Source of the DNA: Myxococcus qinghaiensis
GTDB taxonomy: Bacteria > Myxococcota > Myxococcia > Myxococcales > Myxococcaceae
Direction of reading: 5' to 3'
NCBI RefSeq assembly: GCF_024198215.1
Contig: NZ_JAKCFA010000024.1
Location: 124,001-188,000, forward strand
Length of the DNA: 64,000 nt
This document shows, piece by piece, positions 15,766 through 25,149 of this stretch. The notes beneath the pieces were generated by a model. It did no database searches. It was not told the DNA's origin and saw nothing but the letters and a program-made list of their open reading frames with translations. Both the position numbers and the translations under genes were made by a program. The number at the start of each line of letters is the position of its first letter. Within the stretch, counting starts at the first letter, position 1.

Positions 15766-18279
15766 ATGGCTCGACCCTTGCTTCGTGCGGGGAGCCGCAG
15801 CCTTCGCCCCGGAGGGGCCTTGTCCGACATCACCCAAGACCTTCGCCTCGCCCTGAGGATGCTCGCCCGGCATCCGGCGTTCACCCTCGTCGCGGTGCTC
15901 ACGCTGGCCCTGAGCATCGCGGCGAACACCGCCATCTTCAGCGTGGTCAACGCGGTGCTGCTGTCGCCCCTGCCCTTCCCCGAGCAGGACCGACTGGTGC
16001 TGGCCTGGACGCGGATGCCGAGCACCCCTCGGTGGACCGTGGCGCCCGCCAACTTCCTCGACTGGCGCGCACAGGGCGACGTGTTCGACGAGCTCGCGGC
16101 GTTCTCCCGCCTCAGCCTCAGCCTGACAGGCGATGGCACGCCCGAGCGCCTGCGCGGCGCCAGCGTGTCCGCCAACTACTTCCAGGTGCTCGGCGTGCCG
16201 GCGGCCCTGGGCAGCGCGTTTCAACCCGTCGAGGGGGAGACAGGGCCTCGCCACGTCGTGGTGCTGAGCCACGCGCTGTGGAAGCGCCGCTTCGGCGCGG
16301 ACCCTCGCATCATCGGTCGTGACGTGCGCCTCGATGACCGCGGCTACCAGGTCGTCGGAGTGATGCCGGAGCGATTCACCCTGCCCGGCATCGGACCGCA
16401 GACGTCCACGCCGGCCGATGCACCCGAGCTCTGGGTTCCCGCGCCGTCGCACGACATCCCGCAGCTCGGCTCGGATGGGACGCTGGACCTCAGCCAGTCC
16501 CGAGACACCACCTACCTGCGCGTGCTCGGACGACTGAAGCCCGGCGTGACGATGGAGCGCGCGAGCGCGGCGATGAGCGCCGTCGCCCAGCGGCTGGAGC
16601 AGGAGTACCCCTCGAGCAACCTGCACTCCGGCATCACCCTGGTGCCCCTGCGCGAGCAGATTCTCGGCGACGTGCGGCCTGTGTTGTGGGTGCTGCTGGC
16701 GGCGGTGGGGCTGGTGATGGCCATCGCCTGCGCGAACGTGGCCAACCTCTTCCTGGTGCGCGCGGCGGCGCGGCGGCAGGAGATGGCGGTGCGCGCGGCG
16801 TTGGGCGCGAGACGCGGACGGATGATGCGTCAACTCCTCACGGAGAGCGTGCTGCTCGGCCTGCTCGCGGGCGCGCTGGGCCTGCTCCTCACCGTCTGGG
16901 GAATGGACAGCCTGCTGAGCCTGGTGCCGGCGGAGCTGCCCCGGCTCGACGAGGTTCGCGTGGACGGATGGGTGCTGGCCTTCGCGCTGTGCATGTCGCT
17001 GGGCACGGGGCTCCTCTTTGGCCTGCTGCCCGCGCTCCAGGCCTCGCGTCCGGACCTCGACGGAGTGTTGCGACAGGCGGGTGGAGGAAAGCTCGTGGGC
17101 GGCGGCCGTTCGCGCGGCGCGCTCGTGGTGGGCGAGGTGGCGCTGGCGGTGGTGCTGCTCATTGGCGCGGGACTGTTGCTGCGCAGCCTGTCGCGCCTCC
17201 AGGACGTGGACCCGGGCTTCCGCGAGGAATCCGTGCTCACCTGGACCCTGGAGCTGCCGAAGGAGAAGTACCCTGACGAGGCGCGACAGGGGGCCTTCTT
17301 CCAGCAGGTGGTGGAGCACGTGTCGGCGCTCCCGGGCGTCCGGAGCGCGGGCGCGGTGACGGACCTCCCGCTGGGAGGCGCCAACATCTGGTTCGACCTG
17401 GACATCGAGGGACGTCCGGCGCCTTCTCCCCAGGAGCGCGCGAGCGTGGGCTTCCAGGTCGTCACGCCGGGATACTTCGAGTCGCTGGGCATCCCCGTGC
17501 GCCAGGGCCGGGACGTGACGAGCACCGACACGAGCAAGTCGCAGCCCGTGGTGATGCTGAACGAGACGGCCGCGCGGCTCCACTTCCCGAAGATGGACCC
17601 GGTGGGCCAGCGGATTCGCGTGGGGGACGCGGAGACGCCCTGGCTCACGGTGGTGGGCGTGGTGGGCGACGTGCGGTACGACGGCCTCACCAAGGAGACC
17701 CGACCGGAGGCCTACCTGCCCGCGCTCCAGCGCTCCCTCTTCCTCATGTCCTTCGTCGCCCGGACGGAGGGCGAGCCGATGGCGCTGGCCGCCGCGGTGC
17801 GCTCCGTCGTGGCCTCGCTGGACAAGGACCTGCCCGTGGGCGTGACGCTGACGATGGAGCAGCGCGTGGCGGAGTCCACCGCGCGGCCTCGCTTCGTGTC
17901 AGTGCTCGTGGCGGTGTTCGCGGTCCTCTCGCTGCTGCTCGCCAGTGTGGGCCTGTCCGGCGTCATGGCGTACACGGCGCGGCAGCGCACGCGGGAGATT
18001 GGCATCCGCATGGCGCTGGGGGCGCAGGCCTCGGACGTGCTGCGCATGGTGCTGGGCCAGGGCCTGCGGCTGGCGCTCGGGGGGGTCGCGCTGGGACTCC
18101 TCGGTGCCTGGGGACTGACGCGCGTGTTGTCCAGCCTGCTGTTCGGCGTGAGCGCCACGGACCCCGTCGTCTTCGGCTCGCTGTCCCTGCTGGTGGCCAT
18201 CGTGGCCCTGCTGGCCACCTGGCTGCCCGCGCACCGGGCCACCCGGGTGGATCCGCAAGTGGCCCTGCGAAGCGAGTGA
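15766..18279 (+). CDS. ADOP-type ABC transporter permease (MacB/FtsX-like)
   Basis: 837-aa inner-membrane protein with two MacB periplasmic core + FtsX units: TM1 (HPAFTLVAVLTLALSIAANTAIF), periplasmic domain, a three-helix FtsX block (ALGARRGRMMRQLLTESVLLGLLAG), then a second copy ending with IGIRMALGAQASDVLRMVLGQ and a final helix pair. This duplicated organisation is the acidobacterial/myxobacterial orphan permease type, which lacks an adjacent ATPase; none is found here. It may export lipophilic compounds or act in mechanotransmission with an unlinked MacB-like ATPase. ATG 15766 follows GGGAGAAGAGG. Confidence 0.9.
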   Translation: MARPLLRAGSRSLRPGGALSDITQDLRLALRMLARHPAFTLVAVLTLALSIAANTAIFSVVNAVLLSPLPFPEQDRLVLAWTRMPSTPRWTVAPANFLDWRAQGDVFDELAAFSRLSLSLTGDGTPERLRGASVSANYFQVLGVPAALGSAFQPVEGETGPRHVVVLSHALWKRRFGADPRIIGRDVRLDDRGYQVVGVMPERFTLPGIGPQTSTPADAPELWVPAPSHDIPQLGSDGTLDLSQSRDTTYLRVLGRLKPGVTMERASAAMSAVAQRLEQEYPSSNLHSGITLVPLREQILGDVRPVLWVLLAAVGLVMAIACANVANLFLVRAAARRQEMAVRAALGARRGRMMRQLLTESVLLGLLAGALGLLLTVWGMDSLLSLVPAELPRLDEVRVDGWVLAFALCMSLGTGLLFGLLPALQASRPDLDGVLRQAGGGKLVGGGRSRGALVVGEVALAVVLLIGAGLLLRSLSRLQDVDPGFREESVLTWTLELPKEKYPDEARQGAFFQQVVEHVSALPGVRSAGAVTDLPLGGANIWFDLDIEGRPAPSPQERASVGFQVVTPGYFESLGIPVRQGRDVTSTDTSKSQPVVMLNETAARLHFPKMDPVGQRIRVGDAETPWLTVVGVVGDVRYDGLTKETRPEAYLPALQRSLFLMSFVARTEGEPMALAAAVRSVVASLDKDLPVGVTLTMEQRVAESTARPRFVSVLVAVFAVLSLLLASVGLSGVMAYTARQRTREIGIRMALGAQASDVLRMVLGQGLRLALGGVALGLLGAWGLTRVLSSLLFGVSATDPVVFGSLSLLVAIVALLATWLPAHRATRVDPQVALRSE

Positions 18280-18369
18280 GCGCTGAGAGTCCAGCACTCA
18301 CCCTGCCCGTGAAGGAGGTGACGCCACGGAGCGCTTGAGGCCTCGGGGGCAGTCGTTAGATTGCCTCGC

Positions 18370-18969
18370 ATGGCTGACAACTTCGACCCCATCGACAGTG
18401 CGCGCGCGAACATGATTCTGGAGAGCCTCCTCGACACGCCGTTCAGCGAGGACGACGACCACCTCCAGTTCCTGCTGCGCCAGGGGAACCTCACCGTCGA
18501 GGGGGACTTCGAGATGGAGCCCAACGAAGTCGTCATCGTCGTGGGGAACCTGACGGTGACGGGCTGCCTCGCGGACCAGTTCTACAACGAGGACGACTTC
18601 TCCAAGGTGTACGTCCTCGGGAACCTGAGCGCGCGGGACATGGTCTGCGGCTCGGAGGTTCGCGTGACGGGGAACCTCACGGTGGAGAACGTGCTCTACG
18701 CCAACTCGTTCGACGTGGACACCCTGGGCGTGAGCGGGAAGCTGAGCGCGAAGGTGTTCATCGAAGATGGACACCAGGTGGAGTTCGGCGCGTTCGAGGT
18801 GGGCACGCTCATCTCCGACGACGAGACATGGCGCGAGGTGAAGCCGGAGGCCGTCATCGGCGACTTCGAGACGGTGCTCCAGGACCATGTCCTCAGCGAG
18901 GACGGCAAGGTGGTCCTCGGCGATGCGCTCCATCAGGAGCTGAAGGCGGGCCGCTCCGTCCTGCGCTGA
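18370..18969 (+). CDS. Bactofilin-like beta-solenoid protein
   Basis: 199 aa. A short-period hydrophobic repeat, GNLTVEGDF, GNLTVTGCL, GNLSARDMV and GNLTVENVL at about 18-residue spacing between residues 40 and 125, indicates a right-handed beta-solenoid like polymer-forming bactofilins. The very acidic N-terminus and C-terminal tail are unlike the classic bactofilins. No signal peptide, so cytoplasmic scaffold is likely; function unknown. ATG 18370 (a TTG at 18361 is in frame). A second protein of the same sort is at 28342-28959. Confidence 0.65.
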   Translation: MADNFDPIDSARANMILESLLDTPFSEDDDHLQFLLRQGNLTVEGDFEMEPNEVVIVVGNLTVTGCLADQFYNEDDFSKVYVLGNLSARDMVCGSEVRVTGNLTVENVLYANSFDVDTLGVSGKLSAKVFIEDGHQVEFGAFEVGTLISDDETWREVKPEAVIGDFETVLQDHVLSEDGKVVLGDALHQELKAGRSVLR

Positions 18970-18987
18970 GCGGCCCAGGCGCGGGAC

Positions 18988-19503
18988 TCAGGGCGCGTCG
19001 GGGAGCGCGTACTCGAACACGTAGGTGTGGCCACCCTTCTCGTCGATTTGAATCTGCATCGAGCCGGTGAGCCCCTTGAGCTCATCCGTTCCGGAGTCGG
19101 GGACGACGAGGATGGAGAGCTCGGGTGCGCCGCGCGTCATGCGGCCGGTGTGATGGATGGAGAAGCTGCCCTTGCGGCCCTGGAGGCTGCCGGTGACGCG
19201 CTCCAGCGCGACGTAGGCGCCCGACTTGCCGTCATCCATCGTCGCGAGCATCTGCCCCACGCCCGTGCCCTCCAGGTCGCCGTGGTACCGCTTGTCGATG
19301 GACATCCGGCCGATGGGCGTCGCCGCCGCGCCTTCGTCCGGCGCCAGGGGCTTCACCTTGACGTCGAAGGGTCCCTGCACACGCTTCGTCATGTTCGTCT
19401 CGCTCCCTGTCCGTGGGGAAACCGTGGCCTGACTGCCCGCGCAGCCCTGAGCGAGCACGGCGCCGAGCACCCACGTCCACATCATCGTTCTGGCCTTCAT
19501 CAT
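18988..19503 (-). CDS. DUF3224-like secreted protein/lipoprotein
   Basis: 171 aa. Signal peptide MMKARTMMWTWVLGAVLAQG followed by Cys; the -3 to -1 residues AQG are an imperfect lipobox, so lipidation is uncertain. The mature part (FDVKVKPL, SIDKRYHGDLEGTGVGQML, GAYVALERVTGSLQGRKGSF, LTGSMQIQID) matches the DUF3224 barrel, a family related to allene-oxide-cyclase-like barrels with no known reaction. ATG 19503 has AGGGG 8 nt upstream. It converges on the bactofilin-like gene, 18 bp apart. Confidence 0.75.
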   Translation of the reverse strand: MMKARTMMWTWVLGAVLAQGCAGSQATVSPRTGSETNMTKRVQGPFDVKVKPLAPDEGAAATPIGRMSIDKRYHGDLEGTGVGQMLATMDDGKSGAYVALERVTGSLQGRKGSFSIHHTGRMTRGAPELSILVVPDSGTDELKGLTGSMQIQIDEKGGHTYVFEYALPDAP

Positions 19504-19592
19504 GGATGGCCCCTCATCGAGTGGCCCATCCAATACCGGTGCCTGCGCGCCGCCGATTGCAAAAACGCGACACGCCGACAGAATGCGCGCCG

Positions 19593-20423
19593 GTGAGTCG
19601 CCCTCGCATCGATGCGCCCCGTGGAGTCCTTCAGCGCCCCGCCCCCGAGGGCAGGATTGCGCACGAGCGCTTCGCGCCCTCGGCTGACCTGGAGGCCTTC
19701 GTCCAGCACTTCTGGACGGTGCGCTGGGACTTGCGCGGGGAGCCGCCGCTGCTGGCGGAGACCCTGCCCCACCCGTGCGTGCACGTGGTGTTCGAGCGGG
19801 GACAGGCGCGCATCGCGGGAGTGCAGTCGCGCCGGTTCCGCCGCAGGCTGCAGGGCCAGTCCCGGGTGTTCGGCATCAAGTTCCGTCCCGCGGCCTTCCA
19901 GCCCTGGCTCAAGGCCCCGCTGTCGCGCCTCACGGACCGCACGGTGAGCCTGCGGTCCGTGTTCGGACGGGAGAGCATCGCGCTCAAGGACGCCATCCTC
20001 GCGGAGCCGGACGTGCGCCGGTGCATGACGCTGGCCGAGGACTTCCTGCGGCCCCGCCTGCCGCTCATGCCCGAGTCCATTGCCCGGCTGAGGGATTTGG
20101 TGGAGCGGCTCGCGGTGGACACGACGCTCACGAGGATGGAGCAGGTGGCGGCGCTCGCGGGGCTGGAGCCGCGCAACCTCCAGCGGAGATTCAGCGCGGC
20201 CGTGGGCGTGAGCCCCAAGTGGGTCATCCAGCGTTATCGCCTGCATGAGGCCGCCGAGCAGCTCGCGCGACCCGATGCTCCCGACATGGCGAGCCTGGCG
20301 CTCCAGCTCGGCTACTTCGACCAGTCGCACTTCATCCGGGACTTCAAGGCGCTCGTCGGTCGCGCGCCCGGGCAGTACGCCGCCCAGGCAGCGGCCGCGC
20401 GTGGGAAGCGCGCTTCCCGATAG
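19593..20423 (+). CDS. AraC-family regulator with DUF6597-like sensor
   Basis: About 276 aa. N-terminal half (LEAFVQHFWTVRWDLRGEPP, PHPCVHVVFERG, VFGIKFRPAAFQPWL) matches the sensor found in many AraC-type regulators of unknown ligand. C-terminal HTH_18 unit: MEQVAALAGLEPRNLQRRF and MASLALQLGYFDQSHFIRDFK, then GRAPGQY. The likely start is GTG 19593 (VSRPRID); an upstream ATG in frame at 19413 would run through the neighbour's promoter. It is divergent from the DUF3224 gene (90 bp), its most obvious target. Confidence 0.8.
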   Translation: MSRPRIDAPRGVLQRPAPEGRIAHERFAPSADLEAFVQHFWTVRWDLRGEPPLLAETLPHPCVHVVFERGQARIAGVQSRRFRRRLQGQSRVFGIKFRPAAFQPWLKAPLSRLTDRTVSLRSVFGRESIALKDAILAEPDVRRCMTLAEDFLRPRLPLMPESIARLRDLVERLAVDTTLTRMEQVAALAGLEPRNLQRRFSAAVGVSPKWVIQRYRLHEAAEQLARPDAPDMASLALQLGYFDQSHFIRDFKALVGRAPGQYAAQAAAARGKRASR

Positions 20424-20554
20424 ACACCTGTCCCATCACCCTGCATTCAGCATCGGGCAGCATCGCCTCTACTCCAACAGGCAATGAAACAGCGAGGCGA
20501 GCGTGGAGTGCCCCTGCGCCACTCCCCGCCCGCCCCGCCTTGCTTCACGTCAGA

Positions 20555-20581
20555 GGAGCGCCGCCCCGGGCGGCGGGCTCC
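20555..20581. terminator. Hairpin between convergent genes
   Basis: Stem GGAGC-GCCGC paired with GCGGC-GG-GCTCC around CCCGG, located just after the AraC gene and before the stop of the PD40 protein gene. GC-rich, no T-run; probably a bidirectional terminator. Confidence 0.45.
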
Positions 20582-20588
20582 CCGGCCG

Positions 20589-21563
20589 TCACTGAAACAA
20601 CAGGCAATAGGTGTCGAGCCCGTAGAAGTCCGACGGCACGAACGGGTTCCACGTCTGCCGCACGAAGTAGAGGTGACGCCCGTCCACGCTCAGCGACGGG
20701 TGGAACTCATCCTTCTCCGTGTTCACCGCCGGGCCCAGGTTGATGGCCTTGGTGAAGCGGCCCCCGATGTTGATGCTCGCGTACAGGTCTCCCAGGCCAT
20801 GGCCCTCCGGCCGGTTGAGCGAGGCGAAGATGAGCACACGGCCGTCCGCGGAGATGTGCGAGTTGTACTCCCAATAGTCCGGGCTGTTGACGCCCGTGCC
20901 CAGCTTCTCCGCGGGCGCATAGCCGGGGCCACGGCGCTCCGCGCGGTAGATGTTGAAGTCCGAGTCGAACGTGCCGCTGGCGAAGTACACCGTGCCATCA
21001 CGCGTCGCGCTGACGTAGAGCTCCTGACGGTCCGAGTTCACGTTGGGGCCCAGGTGTTGCGGCGTGCCCCAGCTTCCATTCGCCTGCTTGTGCACCACCC
21101 ACAGGTCCGAGTCCGCGCGCTCCTCGGTGCCCGTCACGGGACGGGTGGACGAGAAGAACAACGAGTTGCCATCCGGCGTGAGGAACGGGTCCGTGTCCAG
21201 GTACGTGCCGGAGAAGGACACCAGCTGCCCCGGGGTGAAGTGGCCGTTCACCTTGTGCGTCTCGTAGATGGCCTGGAACGGCGCCTCCGCCGCATCCACG
21301 TGGTAGTACGCCGTGTTGCCGTCCGCGGAGAGGGTGAGCCGGTACTCCGAGCGGTCCGGCAGGGAGACCTCTCCCGGAGCGAAGATGCTGCCGCCCGCGG
21401 GGCAGGTCAGGAACCGCAGCGAGTCGCTGGACACCTCATGCGCACCAAGCGCCTCCGCCACCTTGGCGGACTCCGGCTCCTGCGCGGCGCACGCCATCGT
21501 CATGGAGGACATGGCGACGAAGAGGCCCAGAGACCACGACTTCCCAGCGATGAAACGATTCAT
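20589..21563 (-). CDS. Secreted PD40/TolB-like beta-propeller lipoprotein
   Basis: 324 aa. Signal peptide with lipobox-like MTMAC (Cys about residue 25), then WD40-like PD40 repeats: LSADGNTAYYHVD, LTPDGNSLFFSSTRP, VSATRDGTVYFASG, ISADGRVLIFASLNRPEG, LSVDGRHLYFVRQ. These fold as a TolB-type propeller that binds peptides or envelope partners. Probably anchored in the outer membrane or periplasm; partner unknown. ATG 21563 has AAGGAGAC upstream. It lies 114 bp downstream of the LytTR regulator gene on the same strand and may be in its regulon. Confidence 0.8.
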   Translation of the reverse strand: MNRFIAGKSWSLGLFVAMSSMTMACAAQEPESAKVAEALGAHEVSSDSLRFLTCPAGGSIFAPGEVSLPDRSEYRLTLSADGNTAYYHVDAAEAPFQAIYETHKVNGHFTPGQLVSFSGTYLDTDPFLTPDGNSLFFSSTRPVTGTEERADSDLWVVHKQANGSWGTPQHLGPNVNSDRQELYVSATRDGTVYFASGTFDSDFNIYRAERRGPGYAPAEKLGTGVNSPDYWEYNSHISADGRVLIFASLNRPEGHGLGDLYASINIGGRFTKAINLGPAVNTEKDEFHPSLSVDGRHLYFVRQTWNPFVPSDFYGLDTYCLLFQ

Positions 21564-21677
21564 GCGACGTCTCCTTGTGATGGAGACACAGTCGCCCGGC
21601 CTCCCGAGACTCGCGATGGAGTTGTGACGAACGGAGGAGGTCCTGGGGCGAACGGTGGAACCGCCGCCCCACCCCGC

Positions 21678-22463
21678 TCAGGAGGGCAGGTCCAACGCCC
21701 GCTGGAGCCGGGCGCGGTAGCTCCGTCCTGACGTCAACTTCGTCCCATCCCGCAGGGTCAGCACGAACTCGCCAGGAGGCAGCGGCTCCACTTCCTCGAT
21801 GCGGTCCACCCGGACGATGAGCGAGCGATGCGCACGCACGAAGTCCTTCGGGTCCAGCTTCGCCTCCAGCGCGTTCATCGTCTCGCGCGCCAGGTACGAC
21901 TGCTTGCCCAGGTGGACGGAGACATAGTTCCCCTCCGCCTCCAGGTAGTCGATGTCCTCCACGCGCAGGAAGCGCATCCGCCAGCCCACCTTCGCCACCA
22001 GCTTCGTCGCGTACGGCTCCGACGCGGGAGGCAGGCGCTGCGACAGCGCGTCCAGCCGCTCGATGAGGTCCGCGTCCAGCTCCGTGGCCCCGGTGCGGCG
22101 GCGCTCACGCACCCGCGAGAGGCTGAGGCGGAAGCGCTCCCTGTCGAAGGGCTTGAGCAGATAGTCGAGCGCGTTGGCCTCGAACGCCTGCACCGCGAAG
22201 TCCCGGTGCGCCGTCACGAAGATGACCGCCGGTTGCCGCTCCTGGGCCACCGCGCGCAGCACACCGAAGCCGTCGGGCTCCGGCATCTGCACGTCCAGCA
22301 GCACCAGGTCCGGGCGCTCCTTGCCGATGGCGGCGATGGCCTCGACGCCGTCGCGACACTCGCCGATGACGGTCATGTCCGCCTCGTCCGCGAGCAGCTC
22401 CTTGAGCCGCTCCCGCGCCAGGGGCTCATCGTCGACGATGAGCACGCGGATGGGCGGCGTCAC
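21678..22463 (-). CDS. LytTR-family response regulator
   Basis: 261 aa. Receiver domain 5-120 with acidic D11/D12 and phospho-acceptor D57 (LVLLDVQMPEPDG), conserved K in YLLKPF; C-terminal LytTR DNA-binding domain (VEDIDYLEAEGNYVSVHL, FVRAHRSLIVRVDRIEEVE, LTSGRSYRARL). Activates promoters carrying paired direct repeats in other systems. GTG 22463 start overlaps the kinase stop by 4 bp (GTGA), so it is translationally coupled with its partner kinase. Confidence 0.93.
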   Translation of the reverse strand: MTPPIRVLIVDDEPLARERLKELLADEADMTVIGECRDGVEAIAAIGKERPDLVLLDVQMPEPDGFGVLRAVAQERQPAVIFVTAHRDFAVQAFEANALDYLLKPFDRERFRLSLSRVRERRRTGATELDADLIERLDALSQRLPPASEPYATKLVAKVGWRMRFLRVEDIDYLEAEGNYVSVHLGKQSYLARETMNALEAKLDPKDFVRAHRSLIVRVDRIEEVEPLPPGEFVLTLRDGTKLTSGRSYRARLQRALDLPS

Positions 22464-23506
22464 GTCGCGGGCTCCGTCCGGAAGGGAATGGCCAGGGACA
22501 CCAACGCCCCGCCCTCCGAGCGCCCCCGCAGCTCCAGTCGATGGTCCGGGCCGTAGAGCTGGACGAGCCGCTCCCGCGTAATCCACAGGCCCTTGCCACT
22601 CCCCGAGGCCTTGGGGGCCGTCGACTCGCGCAGGCCGACGCCGTCGTCGCGGACCTCCAGGAGCAGCGCCGGGCCCTCGCGCCGGGCGGACACCGTCACC
22701 GTGCCCGGAGCGGAGCGCGGGGCGATGCCGTGCTGGATGGCGTTCTCCACCAGGGGCTGGAGCAACAGGTGCGGCACGTGGGCACCGAGCGTGTCCTGCT
22801 CGATTTCGTGCTTCACCTGGAGCCGGTCCGTGAAGCGCACGCCCTGGATGTCCAGGTAGAGCTGCAAGGTGCGCAGCTCGTCCCGCAGCGTCACCTCCTC
22901 GCGGCCCGCAGCATCCAACGTGCCCCGCAGCAAGTCGCTGAGCCGCGCAATCATCCGCTCGCTGCCCATCGGGTCCCGGTGCACCAGGGCGGAGATGGAG
23001 TTGAGCGTGTTGAAGAGGAAGTGCGGGTGGAGCTGGGACTTGAGGACGTGGAGCTGCGCGCGGGCGAGCTGCGTGTCCCTCAACCGGACCTGCTCCGCGT
23101 AGTAGATGGCGTGCGCCACACCCAGGAGCGTCAGATAGATGAACGGGTTGTAGAGCAGCGCATGCTCCAGCACGGCCGTGTAGGCGGGGGGCGCGTCGTA
23201 CCAGTGGAAGTACGGGTCCAGCGAGTAGATGACGGTGGCACGGAAGAACGAGACGGCGAGCGCACCGCCCACGTGCAGGGCGAGGCGAGAGCGCCAGCGA
23301 CGCCGCTCGAAGGGGAAGCGCAGGCCGAAGTACACGACGGCGACGGTGATGGGCGCCCACAGCGCGGTGGCGAAGCCATCCGTGAGCAGCGCATGAGACC
23401 AGGACACGCCCCGGACGGAGTGCGCTTCACTGGAGGCCGCCAGCCCCTGCAAGGTCCAGTAGGCGAAGGCCGCCACCCATAAAATCCAACCGCGTCCGCG
23501 TGACAT
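22460..23506 (-). CDS. LytS/YehU-type sensor histidine kinase
   Basis: 348 aa. About four N-terminal membrane helices (residues 5-140) with no large periplasmic domain, then the His_kinase core LKSQLHPHFLFNTLNSI with probable phosphorylated H162, and an HATPase domain with N-box LLQPLVENAIQHGI, G-box DDGVGL and GKGLWITRERL. Signals membrane or ligand changes to the coupled LytTR regulator. ATG 23506 starts just before the first helix; upstream codons are not protein-like. Confidence 0.92.
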   Translation of the reverse strand: MSRGRGWILWVAAFAYWTLQGLAASSEAHSVRGVSWSHALLTDGFATALWAPITVAVVYFGLRFPFERRRWRSRLALHVGGALAVSFFRATVIYSLDPYFHWYDAPPAYTAVLEHALLYNPFIYLTLLGVAHAIYYAEQVRLRDTQLARAQLHVLKSQLHPHFLFNTLNSISALVHRDPMGSERMIARLSDLLRGTLDAAGREEVTLRDELRTLQLYLDIQGVRFTDRLQVKHEIEQDTLGAHVPHLLLQPLVENAIQHGIAPRSAPGTVTVSARREGPALLLEVRDDGVGLRESTAPKASGSGKGLWITRERLVQLYGPDHRLELRGRSEGGALVSLAIPFRTEPAT

Positions 23507-23658
23507 GGCCTCAAGGTACACGGACTCGCGCCGGCTTTCACATCCATGCCCGTCTCCCCTCTGACGGGCAGGCCCGCACACATGAGTGAGCAGGCAATCC
23601 AGCCCCCATCCGGCAACTGTTTTTGGCGAACCTCCAGCAATTCAGTGACAATAGACAC

Positions 23659-25140
23659 ATGTCACTATCACGCACGCTCTTCGTCTCGCTCGCGGTGGTC
23701 CTCCTGGGGTGCTCCGGGTCGTCGGGTGACTCGGGAAAGGAGGAGTCGCCCGAAGATGAGTTCGGAGTGGCGTCCGTCAGCGACGCCGGAACGCAGGATG
23801 CGGGGATACCGGACGCGGGTGGAGGCCCGGCCGACGCGGGTGACAGCCTCGCGGGGCTGACCCGCATCGCCACCGCCGAGTACCAGTTGTTCTACCTGGT
23901 GGATGGCCGCGTGAAGGGCATCGGCTCCAACCGCGCGGGCCAGCTCGGCGTGGGCCACTCCAACCCGTACAACCAGGTCCCGCCCATCGACATCGCCCTG
24001 CCCCAGGGGCTGCGCTTCAAGGACGTGGCGGGCGGCGGCTTCCAGAGCCTCGCGCTCGATGTCCAGGGACGCGTCTGGACCTTCGGACAGAACCTCTACG
24101 GTCAGCGGGGCGACGGCACCACGAACGACTACCCAAACCGCACGACGACGCCGAACAACGGCCAGCCGTACCTCATCCTCCAGGACTCCACCGGCGCGGT
24201 GTTCGACAACGTCGTCGCGGTGCGCAGCGCGCTGCTGTTCAACATGGCGCTGAAGGCGGACGGCTCCGTCTGGGTCTGGGGCATGAGCGGCACGGCGATT
24301 GGCAATACGCTGGGCATCGCGGGAGACGGAAACCAGGCGCCGCGCAACATCACCCGCCCCACGCGCGTCCCGCTGCCGCAGGGCGTGCGAATCACGAGCT
24401 TCACCACCAACGACAACACCATCTTCGCGCTGGATGACACCGGCAAGGCGTGGGCGTGGGGCGGAGGGTCCGCCGCGGAGAACCTGGGCACGGGCAATTT
24501 CGCGGGCTATGCGCAGCCGAACCCGCTGAACATCCCCGTGAAGGTGAAGGAGCTCGCGGCCGGAGGCAGCCGCTGGGCGGTGGCGCTGGACGAGAACGGG
24601 AGCCTGTGGGGATGGGGCGTCCAGGGCACCTTCCTGGGCATCGGCAGTCCGACGGGCGGCTGGATTCCCAAGGCCACCCCAGTCCAACTGTCGTTCCCCG
24701 AGTTCGGCTCGCGCAAAATCGTCCACGTGTCCGCGTGTGGCCATGCCACGCACGTGATTCTGGACGACGGCTCGCTGTGGGGCTGGGGCGACAGCGCGAT
24801 GGGCGAGGTGGGCAACGGAGTGATGCTGGACTTCGCCACCTACCACACGCCCTACAGCTGGGACTGGTCCAACTACCAGAAGATGGTCTTCCGTCCCGTG
24901 CAGGTTGCCCCGGGCGTCACCTTCAAGGCCCTGCACAACACGGCGCAGTCCTTCTACGGCTATGCCACCGCCACGGACGGCACCATCTACTCCTGGGGCC
25001 GCAACAAGACGGGCGTGCTGGGCAATGGCGTGAGGCCCACCGGTGACGTGGCGGGCCGACCCGACAGCTGGAACGTGGCCACCGCCACGCCCGTGCCCGC
25101 GCACCTGCTGACCACGGGCACCGACACGCCGTCGCTGTAG
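23659..25140 (+). CDS. RCC1-repeat lipoprotein
   Basis: 493 aa. Lipoprotein signal MSLSRTLFVSLAVVLLGC (lipobox LLGC, Cys18), an acidic/Asp-Ala-Gly linker (about 20-65) and then seven or so RCC1-type blades marked by VWTFGQN-LYGQRGDG, VWVWGMSG, AWAWGGG, LWGWGVQG, LWGWGDSAMGEVGNG and IYSWGRNKTGVLGNG. In bacteria such propellers are surface proteins of unknown function. ATG 23659 chosen from the signal peptide. Divergent from the kinase gene; converges on the WG-repeat gene with 9 bp between stops. Confidence 0.9.
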   Translation: MSLSRTLFVSLAVVLLGCSGSSGDSGKEESPEDEFGVASVSDAGTQDAGIPDAGGGPADAGDSLAGLTRIATAEYQLFYLVDGRVKGIGSNRAGQLGVGHSNPYNQVPPIDIALPQGLRFKDVAGGGFQSLALDVQGRVWTFGQNLYGQRGDGTTNDYPNRTTTPNNGQPYLILQDSTGAVFDNVVAVRSALLFNMALKADGSVWVWGMSGTAIGNTLGIAGDGNQAPRNITRPTRVPLPQGVRITSFTTNDNTIFALDDTGKAWAWGGGSAAENLGTGNFAGYAQPNPLNIPVKVKELAAGGSRWAVALDENGSLWGWGVQGTFLGIGSPTGGWIPKATPVQLSFPEFGSRKIVHVSACGHATHVILDDGSLWGWGDSAMGEVGNGVMLDFATYHTPYSWDWSNYQKMVFRPVQVAPGVTFKALHNTAQSFYGYATATDGTIYSWGRNKTGVLGNGVRPTGDVAGRPDSWNVATATPVPAHLLTTGTDTPSL

Positions 25141-25149
25141 CGCGCGCCG

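Noticed and set aside
15643..17583. Minus-strand 646-codon frame in the permease gene
   Set aside because: Gln/His/Arg-rich shadow of the ADOP permease.
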